Below, piece by piece: positions 15,850 through 24,133 of a stretch of DNA of 64,000 nucleotides. The stretch comes from an uncultured Oscillospiraceae bacterium (GTDB lineage: Bacteria; Bacillota; Clostridia; Oscillospirales; Oscillospiraceae), in NCBI GenBank assembly GCA_934646185.1, contig CAKUEH010000009.1, positions 1 to 64,000 of the forward strand. The letters are read 5' to 3'. Under the pieces are notes generated by a model that ran no database searches, was not told where the DNA came from, and worked only from the letters and a program-made list of their open reading frames with translations. Made by a program: the position numbers and the translations under genes. Positions within the stretch are counted from its first letter, which is position 1. Each line of letters starts with the position of its first letter.

Positions 15850-17607
15850 TTACATTCTTTCCGGCGCGGAGAAGCCGAGCAGATCGATGCACGTCTCCAG
15901 AACGCCGCGGGTCAGATCGATGAGCGCGGCGTAGCTGGCCTGCCTGGCCGCGTCCGGCTCGGTGAGGATCTTCACGTCGTGATAGAACTTGTTTGCGGCC
16001 GTCGCCAGCTCGTAGATATACGCGCAGACGGCGTTCGGCGCGGAATCGCGGTAGGCTGTCCACAGTGCGTCCGCCATGCGGCTGAGCACGAGCATGAGCT
16101 GCTTCTGCTCCGCGCTTTCGGCCGGCAGCAGCTGCGCGCCCGAGACGGGCTTGCCGTACTTTGCCAGAATGGACTTGATGCGCACGATGGTGTAGAGAAT
16201 ATACGGGCCGGTGTTGCCCTCGAACGACGAGAAGCGGTCGAGATCGAACACGTAATCCTTCGTCGGCATGTTGCTCAGATCGCCGTATTTGAGCGCCGCC
16301 ATCGCGATGCATTTGGCCGTCTGCGGCAGCTCTTCGTCGGAAACGGTCTGGTTTTCCTTAATTTTGCTGGTCACGTAATCCGTCACGTCCGCAATGAGCG
16401 TTTCGAGGCGCATGACGCCGCCCGCGCGGGTCTTGAAGGGCTTGCCGTCCTTGCCGTTCATCGTGCCGAAGCCGATGTGCCCGAGCTGCGTGTCCGCGCC
16501 GACGAGCCCGGCCTTTTTCGCCACGCGGAAGACCTGCTCAAAGTGCAGGTTCTGCCGCTTGTCGGTCAGGTACATATATTTCTGCGGGTGATAGTCCTGC
16601 TCGCGCTGGACAATGGTGGCAAGATCGGTCGTAGCATAGAGCGTCGCGCCGTCGGACTTGACGAGAATGCACGGCGGAACCTCCTTCGCGTCTGTCTCCT
16701 CCTGCACCGGCACGACCAGCGCACCCTCGGATTCCACGCACAGCCCCTTGGACTTGACCGTTTCGAGCATCTGCGGGATATATTTCTGCGCGTCGCTCTC
16801 GCCGAGCCACACGTCGAAGCTCACGCCGAGATTGTCATAGTTGCGCTTGAGATCCTCGACGGACACGCGCAGGATGTGCTGCCAGAGTGCGCGCTCGCCG
16901 CGCTCGCCGTGCTGCAGGCGGAACGTTTCCTCGTGCGCGCGGGCCGCGAAGGTCTCGTCCTCCTTGCTGCGGGCGCTGGCGGTTGGGTAGATGCGCTCGA
17001 GCTCGGAGATCGTGAACGGCGCTTCGGCGGGGTATTCGCCGGTGAAGTCGGGGTCAAAGTAGGGGAGTCCCGGCTTTTCGTCCTGCAGCTGCGCCATGAT
17101 CAGGCCCATCTGCAGACCCCAGTCGCCCAAATGGATATCGCCGATCACGTGATTGCCGAAGAACCGGTAAATGCGCTTGAGTGATTCGCCGATGATGGCG
17201 CTGCGCAGATGACCGACGTGCAGGGGCTTTGCCACGTTCGGGCCGCCGTAATCCAATACGATCGTGCAGGCGGCAGGGTCATTCTGCGCGCCGTAGTGCG
17301 GCGTCTGCGCCATCTCGCGCAGATAGGATGCCAGATAGTCCTCGGAGAGCTTCAGATTCAAAAAACCCGGCATCACGGCCTCGGCACTGGAAAACATTTC
17401 GTGCTCGCCCAGCGCCTCCAGAACGGCGTTTGCGATCTGGATGGGGGCCTTGTGGTACTGCTTCGCGGCGGCCAGCGCGCCGTTGCACTGGTATTCGCAG
17501 AGGTCGGGACGGTTGGAAAGCGTGGCCCTGCCATAGGCCGCGTCAAACCCGGCCCGTTCAAAAGCCCCCGCCAGCTGCTCAGAGATCAGATCGATCAAAA
17601 ATTTCAT
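15850..17607 (-). CDS. argS: Arginyl-tRNA synthetase
   Basis: 585-residue class I synthetase that charges tRNA(Arg) with arginine. Order of parts: N-terminal Add-1 tRNA-binding domain (about 1-105), the HIGH-type motif in AKPLHVGHLRS, the Rossmann catalytic core with GDWG, and the C-terminal anticodon-binding helical domain. The family lacks a canonical KMSKS; here the region reads FGTMNGKDGKPFKTRAG. The start is ATG 17607 with AAAGGG 8 nt upstream; an in-frame GTG at 17616 overlaps that RBS and is less likely. It is monocistronic and has no T-box leader: only 35 bp separate the -10 box and the start. Confidence 0.97.
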   Translation of the reverse strand: MKFLIDLISEQLAGAFERAGFDAAYGRATLSNRPDLCEYQCNGALAAAKQYHKAPIQIANAVLEALGEHEMFSSAEAVMPGFLNLKLSEDYLASYLREMAQTPHYGAQNDPAACTIVLDYGGPNVAKPLHVGHLRSAIIGESLKRIYRFFGNHVIGDIHLGDWGLQMGLIMAQLQDEKPGLPYFDPDFTGEYPAEAPFTISELERIYPTASARSKEDETFAARAHEETFRLQHGERGERALWQHILRVSVEDLKRNYDNLGVSFDVWLGESDAQKYIPQMLETVKSKGLCVESEGALVVPVQEETDAKEVPPCILVKSDGATLYATTDLATIVQREQDYHPQKYMYLTDKRQNLHFEQVFRVAKKAGLVGADTQLGHIGFGTMNGKDGKPFKTRAGGVMRLETLIADVTDYVTSKIKENQTVSDEELPQTAKCIAMAALKYGDLSNMPTKDYVFDLDRFSSFEGNTGPYILYTIVRIKSILAKYGKPVSGAQLLPAESAEQKQLMLVLSRMADALWTAYRDSAPNAVCAYIYELATAANKFYHDVKILTEPDAARQASYAALIDLTRGVLETCIDLLGFSAPERM

Positions 17608-17641
17608 GCGTGTCACCCTTTATCATGTCATAATCTTCTAC

Positions 17642-17670
17642 ATTATAACAGAACCCACCGCGGTTGTACA
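17642..17670 (-). promoter_or_regulatory. Predicted argS promoter
   Basis: On the minus strand TGTACA (17670-17665), 17 bp, TATAAT (17647-17642) with extended TGT. Confidence 0.65.
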
Positions 17671-17696
17671 GAGAAAAAACAGGGAGAAGCCGCGCA

Positions 17697-17843
17697 CAAA
17701 AGCCTCCCCTGAAAGGGGAGGCATCATTTATGTCAGCAAACGACGGGGGGATTGATTGCAGATTTCAGAGTGCCCCGGGATTTGCAGCGTTCGAATCCCC
17801 TCAGGCGCTTCGCGCCAGCTCTCCTGGAAGGGGAGCCTTTCTT
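17697..17843 (+). repeat. A-type repeat, copy A6
   Basis: Near-complete copy. Hairpin I is shortened (CCTCCCCT/AGGGGAGG), hairpin II is degenerate, stem III and hairpin IV (GGCGC/GCGCC around TTC) are kept, and hairpin V ends in CTTT just before the mog stop codon. Confidence 0.85.
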
Positions 17844-17844
17844 A

Positions 17845-18327
17845 TCAGCCGTGGCCCTCGGCGGCGAGCATGCGCATGGCGTGCTCGAGGGCGCCGAGTA
17901 CGGCGGAGAGGTTTTCCCGCGCGGCCTTTTCGGAGCCGGGGAGGTTCAGGATCAGACTGCTGCCGCGCGTCCCGGCTACGGCGCGCGAGAGCATGGCGCG
18001 GGGCGTGGCCTTGAGGCCCTCGATCCACATGGCGACGGGGATGGCTCGGATCTCGCGGTCGAGCACGGCGAGCGTCGCCTCCGGCGTCACGTCGCGCGGC
18101 GAAAGCCCGGTGCCGCCGGTGGTCACAATGAGGCCGATCTTCTTTTCATCCGCGCAGGCGCGAAGCTCCGCGCTGATTCTCTCCGCCTCGTCCGGTATGA
18201 CAGCGGTATGAACGACGGAAAAGCCCATGCCTTCCAGCATCGCGCAGACGGCGGGGCCGCTGGTATCCTGCCGGAGACCCCGGCTGCCAAGGTCGCTGAC
18301 GGTGATGACTGCTGCTGTGCAGCTCAT
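17845..18327 (-). CDS. mog: Molybdopterin adenylyltransferase-type protein (MogA/MoaB family)
   Basis: 160-residue MoCF-binding-fold protein. Family motifs are seen: AVITVSDLGSRG at the N-terminus, the VTTGGTGLSPRDVTPEA loop that binds molybdopterin, and LNLPGSEKA near the end. MogA adenylates molybdopterin before molybdate insertion. The start is ATG 18327 with AGGAGGG; it overlaps the IclR stop (ATGA), so it is co-translated with that regulator. Divergent to it lie another molybdopterin-binding protein and modABC, which supports a role in the molybdenum cofactor. MogA and MoaB cannot be separated safely by eye. Confidence 0.9.
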   Translation of the reverse strand: MSCTAAVITVSDLGSRGLRQDTSGPAVCAMLEGMGFSVVHTAVIPDEAERISAELRACADEKKIGLIVTTGGTGLSPRDVTPEATLAVLDREIRAIPVAMWIEGLKATPRAMLSRAVAGTRGSSLILNLPGSEKAARENLSAVLGALEHAMRMLAAEGHG

Positions 18328-19103
18328 ATTGATCCCTCCTGCTTTCGATAGCCCAGCGCCGTCGAGATCATGCGCGCAGTGTCCTGCACGCAGCTGACGG
18401 CGTTCAGAAATTCGTCCGAATGGATGCTGCGGAACATGCCGATCACGCCGACGGCATACCGCACTTCGCCCTCCGCGGTATAGACCGGCGCGGAAATGGA
18501 ACGCAGGCCGATCTTGTACTCGCCGTTTTCGATCGCGTAGCCGTTTTCCCGGCAGACGTCCAGCTCCTGCAGCAGCGCCTGCACATCCGTCACGGTATAC
18601 GGCGTGAAGGGCGCCCGTGTGATGCGGCGGAGCAGACGCTCGGCCTCCTGCGGCGGACGGCTGGCCAGAAAGACCTTTCCCTGCGACGTACAGTAGATGG
18701 GCAGCCGCGCGCCGGCGTCGGAGACGATGCGCAGCTTGTCGCGCGCCTCGACCTGATCGAGCGTGATGACGGATGTTCCTTCGCAGATCGACAGCATCAC
18801 GGACGCGCCGGACTGCTGGGCCAGCAGCTCCATGTGGGGCCGCGCCACGAGCGAAATGTCCCACGAGCGCTCCACCTGCCGCCCGAATTCAAACAGCCGC
18901 AGACCGAGCGCGTATTTTCCGTCCGCCGTCTGCGTCACAACGTCGTAGGCGCGCATCGTCGCCAGCAGCCCGAAGACCGTGCTTTTGGGATAGCCGCTCT
19001 TCTGCACGAGCTCCGTCAGCGGCATGGGCTTCGCCGCCTGATTCAGCAGCTGCAGCAGCTCCATGGCCTTGGCGACGGACAAGATGATATTTCCATCCAT
19101 CAT
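18324..19103 (-). CDS. IclR-family transcriptional regulator
   Basis: 259 residues. N-terminal winged helix (SVAKAMELLQLLNQAAKPMPLTELVQKSGYPKSTVFGLLATM), then the IclR effector domain (GARLPIYCTSQGKVFLAS is the typical signature). First gene of a coupled pair with mog and divergent from the molybdopterin-binding gene. Paired TCCGA-type sites lie in the shared promoter region. A role in controlling molybdenum cofactor or transport genes is inferred from position; the effector is unknown. RBS AGGAGAGG precedes ATG 19103. Confidence 0.93.
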   Translation of the reverse strand: MMDGNIILSVAKAMELLQLLNQAAKPMPLTELVQKSGYPKSTVFGLLATMRAYDVVTQTADGKYALGLRLFEFGRQVERSWDISLVARPHMELLAQQSGASVMLSICEGTSVITLDQVEARDKLRIVSDAGARLPIYCTSQGKVFLASRPPQEAERLLRRITRAPFTPYTVTDVQALLQELDVCRENGYAIENGEYKIGLRSISAPVYTAEGEVRYAVGVIGMFRSIHSDEFLNAVSCVQDTARMISTALGYRKQEGSI

Positions 19104-19164
19104 GGCAGCTCAACCTCTCCTTTCCTGTTTATCATAGCGCACCCGTTATTCGCCGTCAAGAATA

Positions 19165-19202
19165 TCCGACAAAGCCGACAGAAAATCCGACAATATCGGA
19201 CA
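19165..19202. promoter_or_regulatory. Candidate IclR operator cluster
   Basis: A perfect inverted repeat TCCGA-N5-TCGGA (19186-19200), preceded by two further CCGACA half-sites (19166-19171 and 19175-19180). It sits between the divergent IclR and molybdopterin-binding genes, just upstream of the rightward -35 box. Confidence 0.55.
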
Positions 19203-19208
19203 CTTGAT

Positions 19209-19238
19209 TTGAATTTGCATGGGCCGGAATGATAAAAT
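19209..19238 (+). promoter_or_regulatory. Predicted promoter of the molybdopterin-binding gene
   Basis: TTGAAT (19209-19214), 18 bp, TAAAAT (19233-19238); 30 bp upstream of the start codon. Confidence 0.5.
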
Positions 19239-19268
19239 ATCGAAAAAAGCGCGGGAGGCGAACCGGAT

Positions 19269-20288
19269 ATGAAGCTGATCCGGACGGAGGACGCGGTAGG
19301 GCGTGTGCTCTGCCACGACATGACGCAGATCATCAAGGACACGTACAAGGACGCCCGCTTCCGCAAGGGCCACGTCGTGACCGAGGCGGATATCCCCGTG
19401 CTTTTGAGCATGGGCAAGGAGCATCTGTACGTCTGGGAAATGACGCCCGGCATGGTGCATGAAAACGACGCGGCGGAGCGGCTGCTGGCTCTGTGCGGGC
19501 AGGAAAACATGACCCGCACGGAGGTCAAAGAGGGCAAGATCGAGCTGAAGGCGGCCTGCGACGGCGTATTTCTGGTCGATTCCGCGCGCCTCGTTGCGGT
19601 CAACAGTCAGGACGAGGTCATGATCGCCACCCGCAAGGGAGGCACGGCCGTTCGCAAGGGCGATAAGCTCGCGGGCATGCGCGTCATTCCGCTGATTATG
19701 AAAGAAGAAACGCTCCGCAAGGCGGAGCAGGCGGCAGGGGAGCGGCCGCTTCTGTCCCTGCGCCCGTTTGTGCGCAGAACGGCTTGCATCGTCGCGACCG
19801 GAGGCGAGGTCAAGTCCGGCCTCATCCGGGACACGTTCACACCGGTCGTGATCGAAAAGCTGAAGACCTGCGGCATTGAGACGCTGGAGGTCGTCTATTC
19901 CGGCGACGGCGTGGAAAATGTCCGAAATGCGGTTCTGGACATGCGGGCAAAAAAGCCCGATATGATCCTCTGTACCGGCGGCATGAGCGTCGACCCGGAC
20001 GACAATACGCCCGGCGGCATCAGGGCGGCCGGCGCGGATATCGTCGCCTACGGCGCGCCGGTCCTGCCGGGCGCGATGTTCCTGCTCGGGTATTTTGAGG
20101 ACGGCATGCCCGTCATGGGCCTGCCCGGCTGCGTCATGTACGCGGGCGCGACGGTCTTCGACCTGATGCTCCCCAGGATCGCGGCGGATGTTCCCGCCAC
20201 CCGCGCCGACATCGCAGCCCTCGGCGAAGGCGGCCTGTGCCTCGGCTGCTCTGAATGCCATTACCCGGTCTGCCCGTTCGGGAAATAA
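19269..20288 (+). CDS. Molybdopterin-binding protein (MoeA-like)
   Basis: 339 residues. The C-terminal half is a MoCF-binding fold with CTGGMSVDPDDNTPGGIR and the GLPGCVMY segment typical of a clostridial molybdopterin-binding family found beside xanthine-dehydrogenase-type and molybdate genes. The N-terminal half lacks the full MoeA domain set, so molybdate insertion is possible but not proven. The extreme C-terminus is cysteine-rich (CLGCSECHYPVCPFGK) and may bind a metal or sulfur. RBS GGGAGG lies 10 bp before ATG. It reads toward modABC but is separated from it by repeats B3 and A7. Confidence 0.85.
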   Translation: MKLIRTEDAVGRVLCHDMTQIIKDTYKDARFRKGHVVTEADIPVLLSMGKEHLYVWEMTPGMVHENDAAERLLALCGQENMTRTEVKEGKIELKAACDGVFLVDSARLVAVNSQDEVMIATRKGGTAVRKGDKLAGMRVIPLIMKEETLRKAEQAAGERPLLSLRPFVRRTACIVATGGEVKSGLIRDTFTPVVIEKLKTCGIETLEVVYSGDGVENVRNAVLDMRAKKPDMILCTGGMSVDPDDNTPGGIRAAGADIVAYGAPVLPGAMFLLGYFEDGMPVMGLPGCVMYAGATVFDLMLPRIAADVPATRADIAALGEGGLCLGCSECHYPVCPFGK

Positions 20289-20296
20289 ACCGTATT

Positions 20297-20459
20297 GTAG
20301 GGGCCGATGCCCACATCGGCCCATTCGGAAGCTGCGAATTCGCTGAAGATTTCCGACAAAACGATGCAAACTGCCGGGCCGATGTGTACCGGCAAGCGGC
20401 AGACCCACATCCGTAACGCTCCTTCGTCGCGAACGGCTGTGTCCGGCATCGGCCCCTAC
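20297..20459 (-). repeat. B-type repeat, copy B3 (long right arm)
   Basis: Bounded by GTAGGGGC and GCCCCTAC. The left palindrome pairs GGGCCGATG with CATCGGCCC; the reverse core follows (GAAGCTGCGAATTCGCTGAA); the right palindrome has an enlarged loop of about 55 bp that recurs in copy B4. Copy A7 begins immediately after it. Confidence 0.9.
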
Positions 20460-20460
20460 A

Positions 20461-20548
20461 GCTCTGAAATCAGCAACAAATCCCCTCCGTCATTTTCTTC
20501 GAAAATGCCACCTCCCCTTACCGCGCGTGGCACGGCAGGGGGAGGCTT
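20461..20548 (-). repeat. A-type repeat, copy A7 (half)
   Basis: Retains the stem III arm (AATCCCCTC), hairpin II (CATTTTC/GAAAATG) and hairpin I. The missing half is replaced by copy B3, so B3 appears to have entered or recombined with an A element. Confidence 0.85.
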
Positions 20549-20629
20549 GAATGCGGTTGTATCCATCGTTATCCTCGCAAAAGAATTGCAATCAGATAAA
20601 AATTTCCACATAAGAAAGGAACACACAAC

Positions 20630-21568
20630 ATGAAAAAGTTACTTGCGCTTCTGCTCGTTCTGGTCATGGTGCTGAGCCTTGCGGCCTGCGCGGCCAAGAC
20701 CGAGCCCGCTGCCGACGCTCCGGCTGAGGAGCCCGCCCCCACGGAGACTGCTCCCGCCGAGGAAACGAAGGAGCCCGAACAGGCCGAAGAGCCCGCTGTC
20801 GAAGAGCAGCCCGTTGAGGTTGCCGAACCCGTCGAGCTGACGGTCTTCGCCGCCGCTTCCCTGACCGAGTCCCTGACGGCTATCGCGGAGAAGTACATGC
20901 AGGAGAACCCGAACGTGACGCTCAGCTTCAACTTCGATTCCTCCGGCAAGCTGCTTACCCAGATCAAGGAAGGCGCTGCGTGCGATCTGTTCATTTCCGC
21001 CGCTCCCAAGCAGATGAACGCGCTGGACGGCGCGCTCAAGGACGATGCCGACAAGAACCCCGACGGACTTGACATGCTCGTCGAGGGCAGCCGCATCGAC
21101 CTGCTCGAAAACAAGGTCGCGCTGGCCGTCGCCGACGGCAACCCCAAGGGCATCGAGAGCTTTGACCAGCTGGCAGAGCTGCTGCAGTCCGGCGACGTCA
21201 TGCTCGCCATCGGCAACAGCGACGTGCCCGTCGGCCAGTACACGCAGAAGATCTTTGCCTACTACGGCATCGACGAGACTGCCGTCGCCGGCAATCTGAC
21301 CTACGGCTCCAACGTCAAGGAAGTCACCACCGCTGTCAGCGAGGGTACGGTCGACTGCGGCATCATCTATGCCTCTGACGCCTACTCCGCAAACCTGACC
21401 GTCGCCGCCGAGGCGACCGCCGACATGTGCGGCCAGGTCATCTATCCCGCCGCCGTGCTGAACACCTCCGAGCTGCAGGAGGCTGCCGCCGCGTTCCTGA
21501 CCTATCTGCAGGGCGCCGAGGCCTCCGCAGAGTTCGAGAAGGTCCTGTTCACGCCGCTGAGCAAATAA
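20630..21568 (+). CDS. modA: Molybdate ABC transporter substrate-binding lipoprotein
   Basis: 312 residues. Lipoprotein signal with lipobox LSLAAC (lipidation at Cys20), a Glu/Pro/Ala-rich linker to about residue 65, then a type II periplasmic-binding fold. The ModA start motif LTVFAAASLTESL and the oxyanion-binding serine region NFDSSGKL are present. It captures molybdate or tungstate outside the membrane. First gene of modABC. RBS AAAGGA lies 11 nt upstream. No Moco riboswitch-like structure is evident in the short leader. Confidence 0.95.
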   Translation: MKKLLALLLVLVMVLSLAACAAKTEPAADAPAEEPAPTETAPAEETKEPEQAEEPAVEEQPVEVAEPVELTVFAAASLTESLTAIAEKYMQENPNVTLSFNFDSSGKLLTQIKEGAACDLFISAAPKQMNALDGALKDDADKNPDGLDMLVEGSRIDLLENKVALAVADGNPKGIESFDQLAELLQSGDVMLAIGNSDVPVGQYTQKIFAYYGIDETAVAGNLTYGSNVKEVTTAVSEGTVDCGIIYASDAYSANLTVAAEATADMCGQVIYPAAVLNTSELQEAAAAFLTYLQGAEASAEFEKVLFTPLSK

Positions 21569-21586
21569 TTCCTTCCGGTTTTCTCT

Positions 21587-21625
21587 GGGCAGGGCGCAAT
21601 TTGCGCCCTGCCCGAATCCCGTTTT
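21587..21625 (+). terminator. Hairpin/attenuator between modA and modB
   Basis: Near-perfect palindrome GGGCAGGGCGCAA/TTGCGCCCTGCCC (21587-21599 with 21601-21613), followed by GAATCCCG and five T. It probably lowers expression of modBC relative to the binding protein. Confidence 0.75.
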
Positions 21626-21639
21626 TCAGGAGGTCTTGC

Positions 21640-22329
21640 ATGGACTGGTATCCGCTTTTCAACTCCCTGCGCATCGCCGCCATCAGCGCGGTGGTCGTGT
21701 TTTTCGCGGGCATTGCCGCCGCGTATTATATCGCGAAGCTCCCGCGTCTGGTCAAAGGCGTGTTAGACGTATTTCTGACGCTCCCGCTGGTGCTGCCGCC
21801 CACGGTCGTGGGCTATCTTCTGCTGCGCGTGCTGGGCCCGAAGCGCCTCATTGGCGCGTGGGTGCTGCAGACGTTCGGCACCCGGCTGGTGATGACCTGG
21901 TGGTCGGCGATCTTCGCCACGGTCGTGGTCGTGTTCCCGCTGATGTACCGCACGGTGCGCGGCGCGTTTGAAGCCGTTGACGAGACGCTGGCCTACGCCG
22001 GTCAGACGCTCGGTCTGTCCAATACCTATATTTTCTGGCACATCCGCATGCCCTACTGCCGGCAGGGCGTTCTGGCGGGCGCGGTGCTGGCGTTTGCCCG
22101 TGCGCTCGGCGAATACGGCGCGACGAGCATGATCGCGGGCTATACCCCCGGCAAGACCGCGACGGTCTCCACCACGGTCTATCAGCTCTGGCAGATCAAC
22201 AACGACGAGCTGGCGCTCAAGTGGGTCATGGTGAACGTCGGGATCTCCGCCGTCATTCTTCTGGTCGTGAACATGCTGGAAAAGAAGAGCCTGTCGGCGG
22301 CCGGCAGGGGAAGGAGGCGGCGCGCATGA
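21640..22329 (+). CDS. modB: Molybdate ABC transporter permease
   Basis: 229-residue inner-membrane permease with about five to six membrane helices. The EAA loop that contacts the ATPase is in ARALGEYGATSMIAGYTPGKT. The start is ATG 21640 with CAGGAGG; the longer open frame is a shadow of modA. Its stop overlaps the modC start (ATGA), so the two are translated together. Confidence 0.95.
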   Translation: MDWYPLFNSLRIAAISAVVVFFAGIAAAYYIAKLPRLVKGVLDVFLTLPLVLPPTVVGYLLLRVLGPKRLIGAWVLQTFGTRLVMTWWSAIFATVVVVFPLMYRTVRGAFEAVDETLAYAGQTLGLSNTYIFWHIRMPYCRQGVLAGAVLAFARALGEYGATSMIAGYTPGKTATVSTTVYQLWQINNDELALKWVMVNVGISAVILLVVNMLEKKSLSAAGRGRRRRA

Positions 22330-23375
22330 GCCTCATTGTGGATATTGAAAAGAAACTGGGCAGCTTTACGCTCCGCTCCAAATTTGAGACCGGAAGCGGC
22401 ACCATGGCGCTGCTCGGCGCGTCCGGCTGCGGAAAGAGCGTGACGCTCCGCTGCATCGCGGGCATCATGACGCCGGACAGAGGGCGCATCGTGCTCGACG
22501 GCGAGATGCTGTTTGACAGCGAAAAGCGCATCGACCTCACGCCGCAGCAGCGGCGCGTGGGGTATCTGTTCCAGCAGTATGCCCTGTTTCCCAACATGAC
22601 CGTCGCGCAGAACATCCAGTGCGGCATCCGCGGCGGCAGCCGCGCGGAAAAACAGGCGCAGGCCGCCGCGCAGATCCGCCGCTTCCGACTGGAAGGGCTG
22701 GAAAAGAAATACCCGGTGCAGCTCTCCGGCGGGCAGCAGCAGCGCGTCGCGCTGGCGCGCATCCTCGCCTCGGAGCCGCGCGCGATCTTGCTCGACGAGC
22801 CGTTTTCCGCGCTGGATACGTTCCTTAAATGGAACCTGGAGCTGGAGCTGGCCGACCTGCTGGCCGGGTTCCCCGGCCCGATCCTCTGGGTCAGCCACGA
22901 TCTCGGCGAGTGCTACCGCAACTGCAAAACGGTCTGCGTCATGGAAAACGGACGCTCCGGCACGGTAACGGATATGCAGGAGCTGGTCCGCCATCCCGCG
23001 ACGCAGGACGCCGCGCGGCTGGCCGGCTGCCGCAATTTCCTTCCGGCGCACCGCTGCGCGGAGGGCGTGCGGCTGGACGGCTGGGCGCTCACGCTGCCGC
23101 TGCGCACGGAAGGGGAGCAGGCTGCCGTCGCGGTCCCGGACAGCGCGGTCACGCTGCACGCCGGGCCGTACCGCGCGGTCGTCTTCCGCGTGATCCGCGA
23201 TCTGGATGCCTCCATCGTCCTGCTCCGCCCGGAGCGGCAGCCGGACGCGCCGCTGCTCCGCGCCGTGCTCCAAAAGGACGTGTCCGCAGAGCCCGACCAG
23301 ACGGTCTTCTTTGATCTCCGCCCGGACGCCTGCCTCTGCTATCCGGTCGAACCGGCGCGGGCAGCCGCGCCATAA
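22326..23375 (+). CDS. modC: Molybdate ABC transporter ATP-binding protein
   Basis: 349 residues. Walker A GASGCGKS, Q-loop FQQYALFP, signature LSGGQQQR, Walker B AILLDEP and H-loop WVSHD are all present, so it should hydrolyse ATP. The C-terminal part (about 230-349) is a TOBE/MOP-like regulatory domain, shorter and more divergent than in E. coli ModC. The start is ATG 22326, within the modB stop. Confidence 0.95.
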   Translation: MSLIVDIEKKLGSFTLRSKFETGSGTMALLGASGCGKSVTLRCIAGIMTPDRGRIVLDGEMLFDSEKRIDLTPQQRRVGYLFQQYALFPNMTVAQNIQCGIRGGSRAEKQAQAAAQIRRFRLEGLEKKYPVQLSGGQQQRVALARILASEPRAILLDEPFSALDTFLKWNLELELADLLAGFPGPILWVSHDLGECYRNCKTVCVMENGRSGTVTDMQELVRHPATQDAARLAGCRNFLPAHRCAEGVRLDGWALTLPLRTEGEQAAVAVPDSAVTLHAGPYRAVVFRVIRDLDASIVLLRPERQPDAPLLRAVLQKDVSAEPDQTVFFDLRPDACLCYPVEPARAAAP

Positions 23376-23390
23376 CGCAACCGCCGAAAA

Positions 23391-23434
23391 CGCCTCCCCC
23401 TGCCATACAGACGGCATGGGGAGGCGTCGCCTTT
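23391..23434 (+). terminator. Terminator after modC
   Basis: 14-bp stem with one mismatch (23391-23404 with 23413-23426; CGCCTCCCC/GGGGAGGCG outer part), followed by TCGCCTTTT. Confidence 0.75.
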
Positions 23435-23477
23435 TCGGGATCCCACGGCGAGTTTGTGAGTATCTGCCTGATTGTGC

Positions 23478-23640
23478 GTAGGGGCCGATGCCGGTCACAG
23501 CCGTTCGCGACGAAGGAGCGTTACGGATGTGGGTCTGCCGCTTGCCGGTACACATCGGCCTGTGCAGGATGCACCGTTTTTTTCGGTAATTTTCTGCGAA
23601 TTCGCAACATTTTCGGGCAGACAGAGTCGTCGGCCCCTAC
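23478..23640 (+). repeat. B-type repeat, copy B4 (hybrid arms)
   Basis: The left arm is the long-loop CCGATG type shared with B3. The right arm is the short GACAGAGTCGTCGGCCCCTAC type. The core (GCACCGTTTTTTTCGGTAATTTT) is in forward orientation. The mixture shows that arms assort independently. Confidence 0.9.
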
Positions 23641-23709
23641 AGATTTGCAGACGTCAATCGGGTGGAGCGTACGCATTTTTGGGGCGCTCCGGAATTTGCG
23701 GCGGATTGC

Positions 23710-23748
23710 TTGACAGAGCGAAGAGAATATGCTATCCTATACATAGCA
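23710..23748 (+). promoter_or_regulatory. PadR promoter with overlapping operator
   Basis: TTGACA (23710-23715), 17 bp, TATCCT (23733-23738) with extended TGC. An inverted repeat TGCTAT-N7-ATAGCA (23730-23748) covers the -10 box, the expected place for PadR autorepression. Confidence 0.7.
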
Positions 23749-23782
23749 ATACAAAATACTTAGAAATACAAGGAGCATGCGG

Positions 23783-24133
23783 ATGGAAGAACGCTTTTTG
23801 CAGCAGCTCAAGAAGGGCGTATTGGAGCTGCTGGTTTTGCAGACGATCTGCCGCGGGCCGACCTACGGCTATGAGCTGATCGCGCAGCTCGGCAGCCGAT
23901 CCGGCGGGCTGTTTACGCTCCGGGAGGGGACACTCTACCCGATTTTATACCGGCTGGAGGACGACGGACTGATCGAGGCCGTCTGGCAGCAGGAGTCCGG
24001 GCGCGCGGCCCCGCGGAAGATCTATTCCGCGACGGAAAAGGGCAGAAAAGAAAACGAACGCCGCCTCGGCCTCTGGGCCGGATTCCGGACGGCGGTAGAC
24101 CAGTTTTGCGGGGAGGATGCAGGACATGAATGA
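23783..24133 (+). CDS. PadR-family transcriptional regulator
   Basis: 116-residue winged-helix regulator. The LLVLQTICRGPTYGYELIAQL helix-turn-helix and the REGTLYPILYRLEDDGLIE wing are typical of PadR. The start is ATG 23783, since AAGGAG lies 7 nt upstream; the ATG at 23777 is too close to that site. It overlaps the downstream HAAS-type membrane gene by 8 bp, the usual arrangement in which PadR controls a membrane partner. Confidence 0.94.
   Translation: MEERFLQQLKKGVLELLVLQTICRGPTYGYELIAQLGSRSGGLFTLREGTLYPILYRLEDDGLIEAVWQQESGRAAPRKIYSATEKGRKENERRLGLWAGFRTAVDQFCGEDAGHE

Noticed and set aside
15850..17670. T-box leader for argS
   Set aside because: The predicted promoter leaves a leader of only a few dozen bases, too short for a T-box.
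20549..20629. Moco or tungsten riboswitch in the modA leader
   Set aside because: Only about 80 bp between repeat A7 and modA, without the multi-stem fold such a riboswitch needs.
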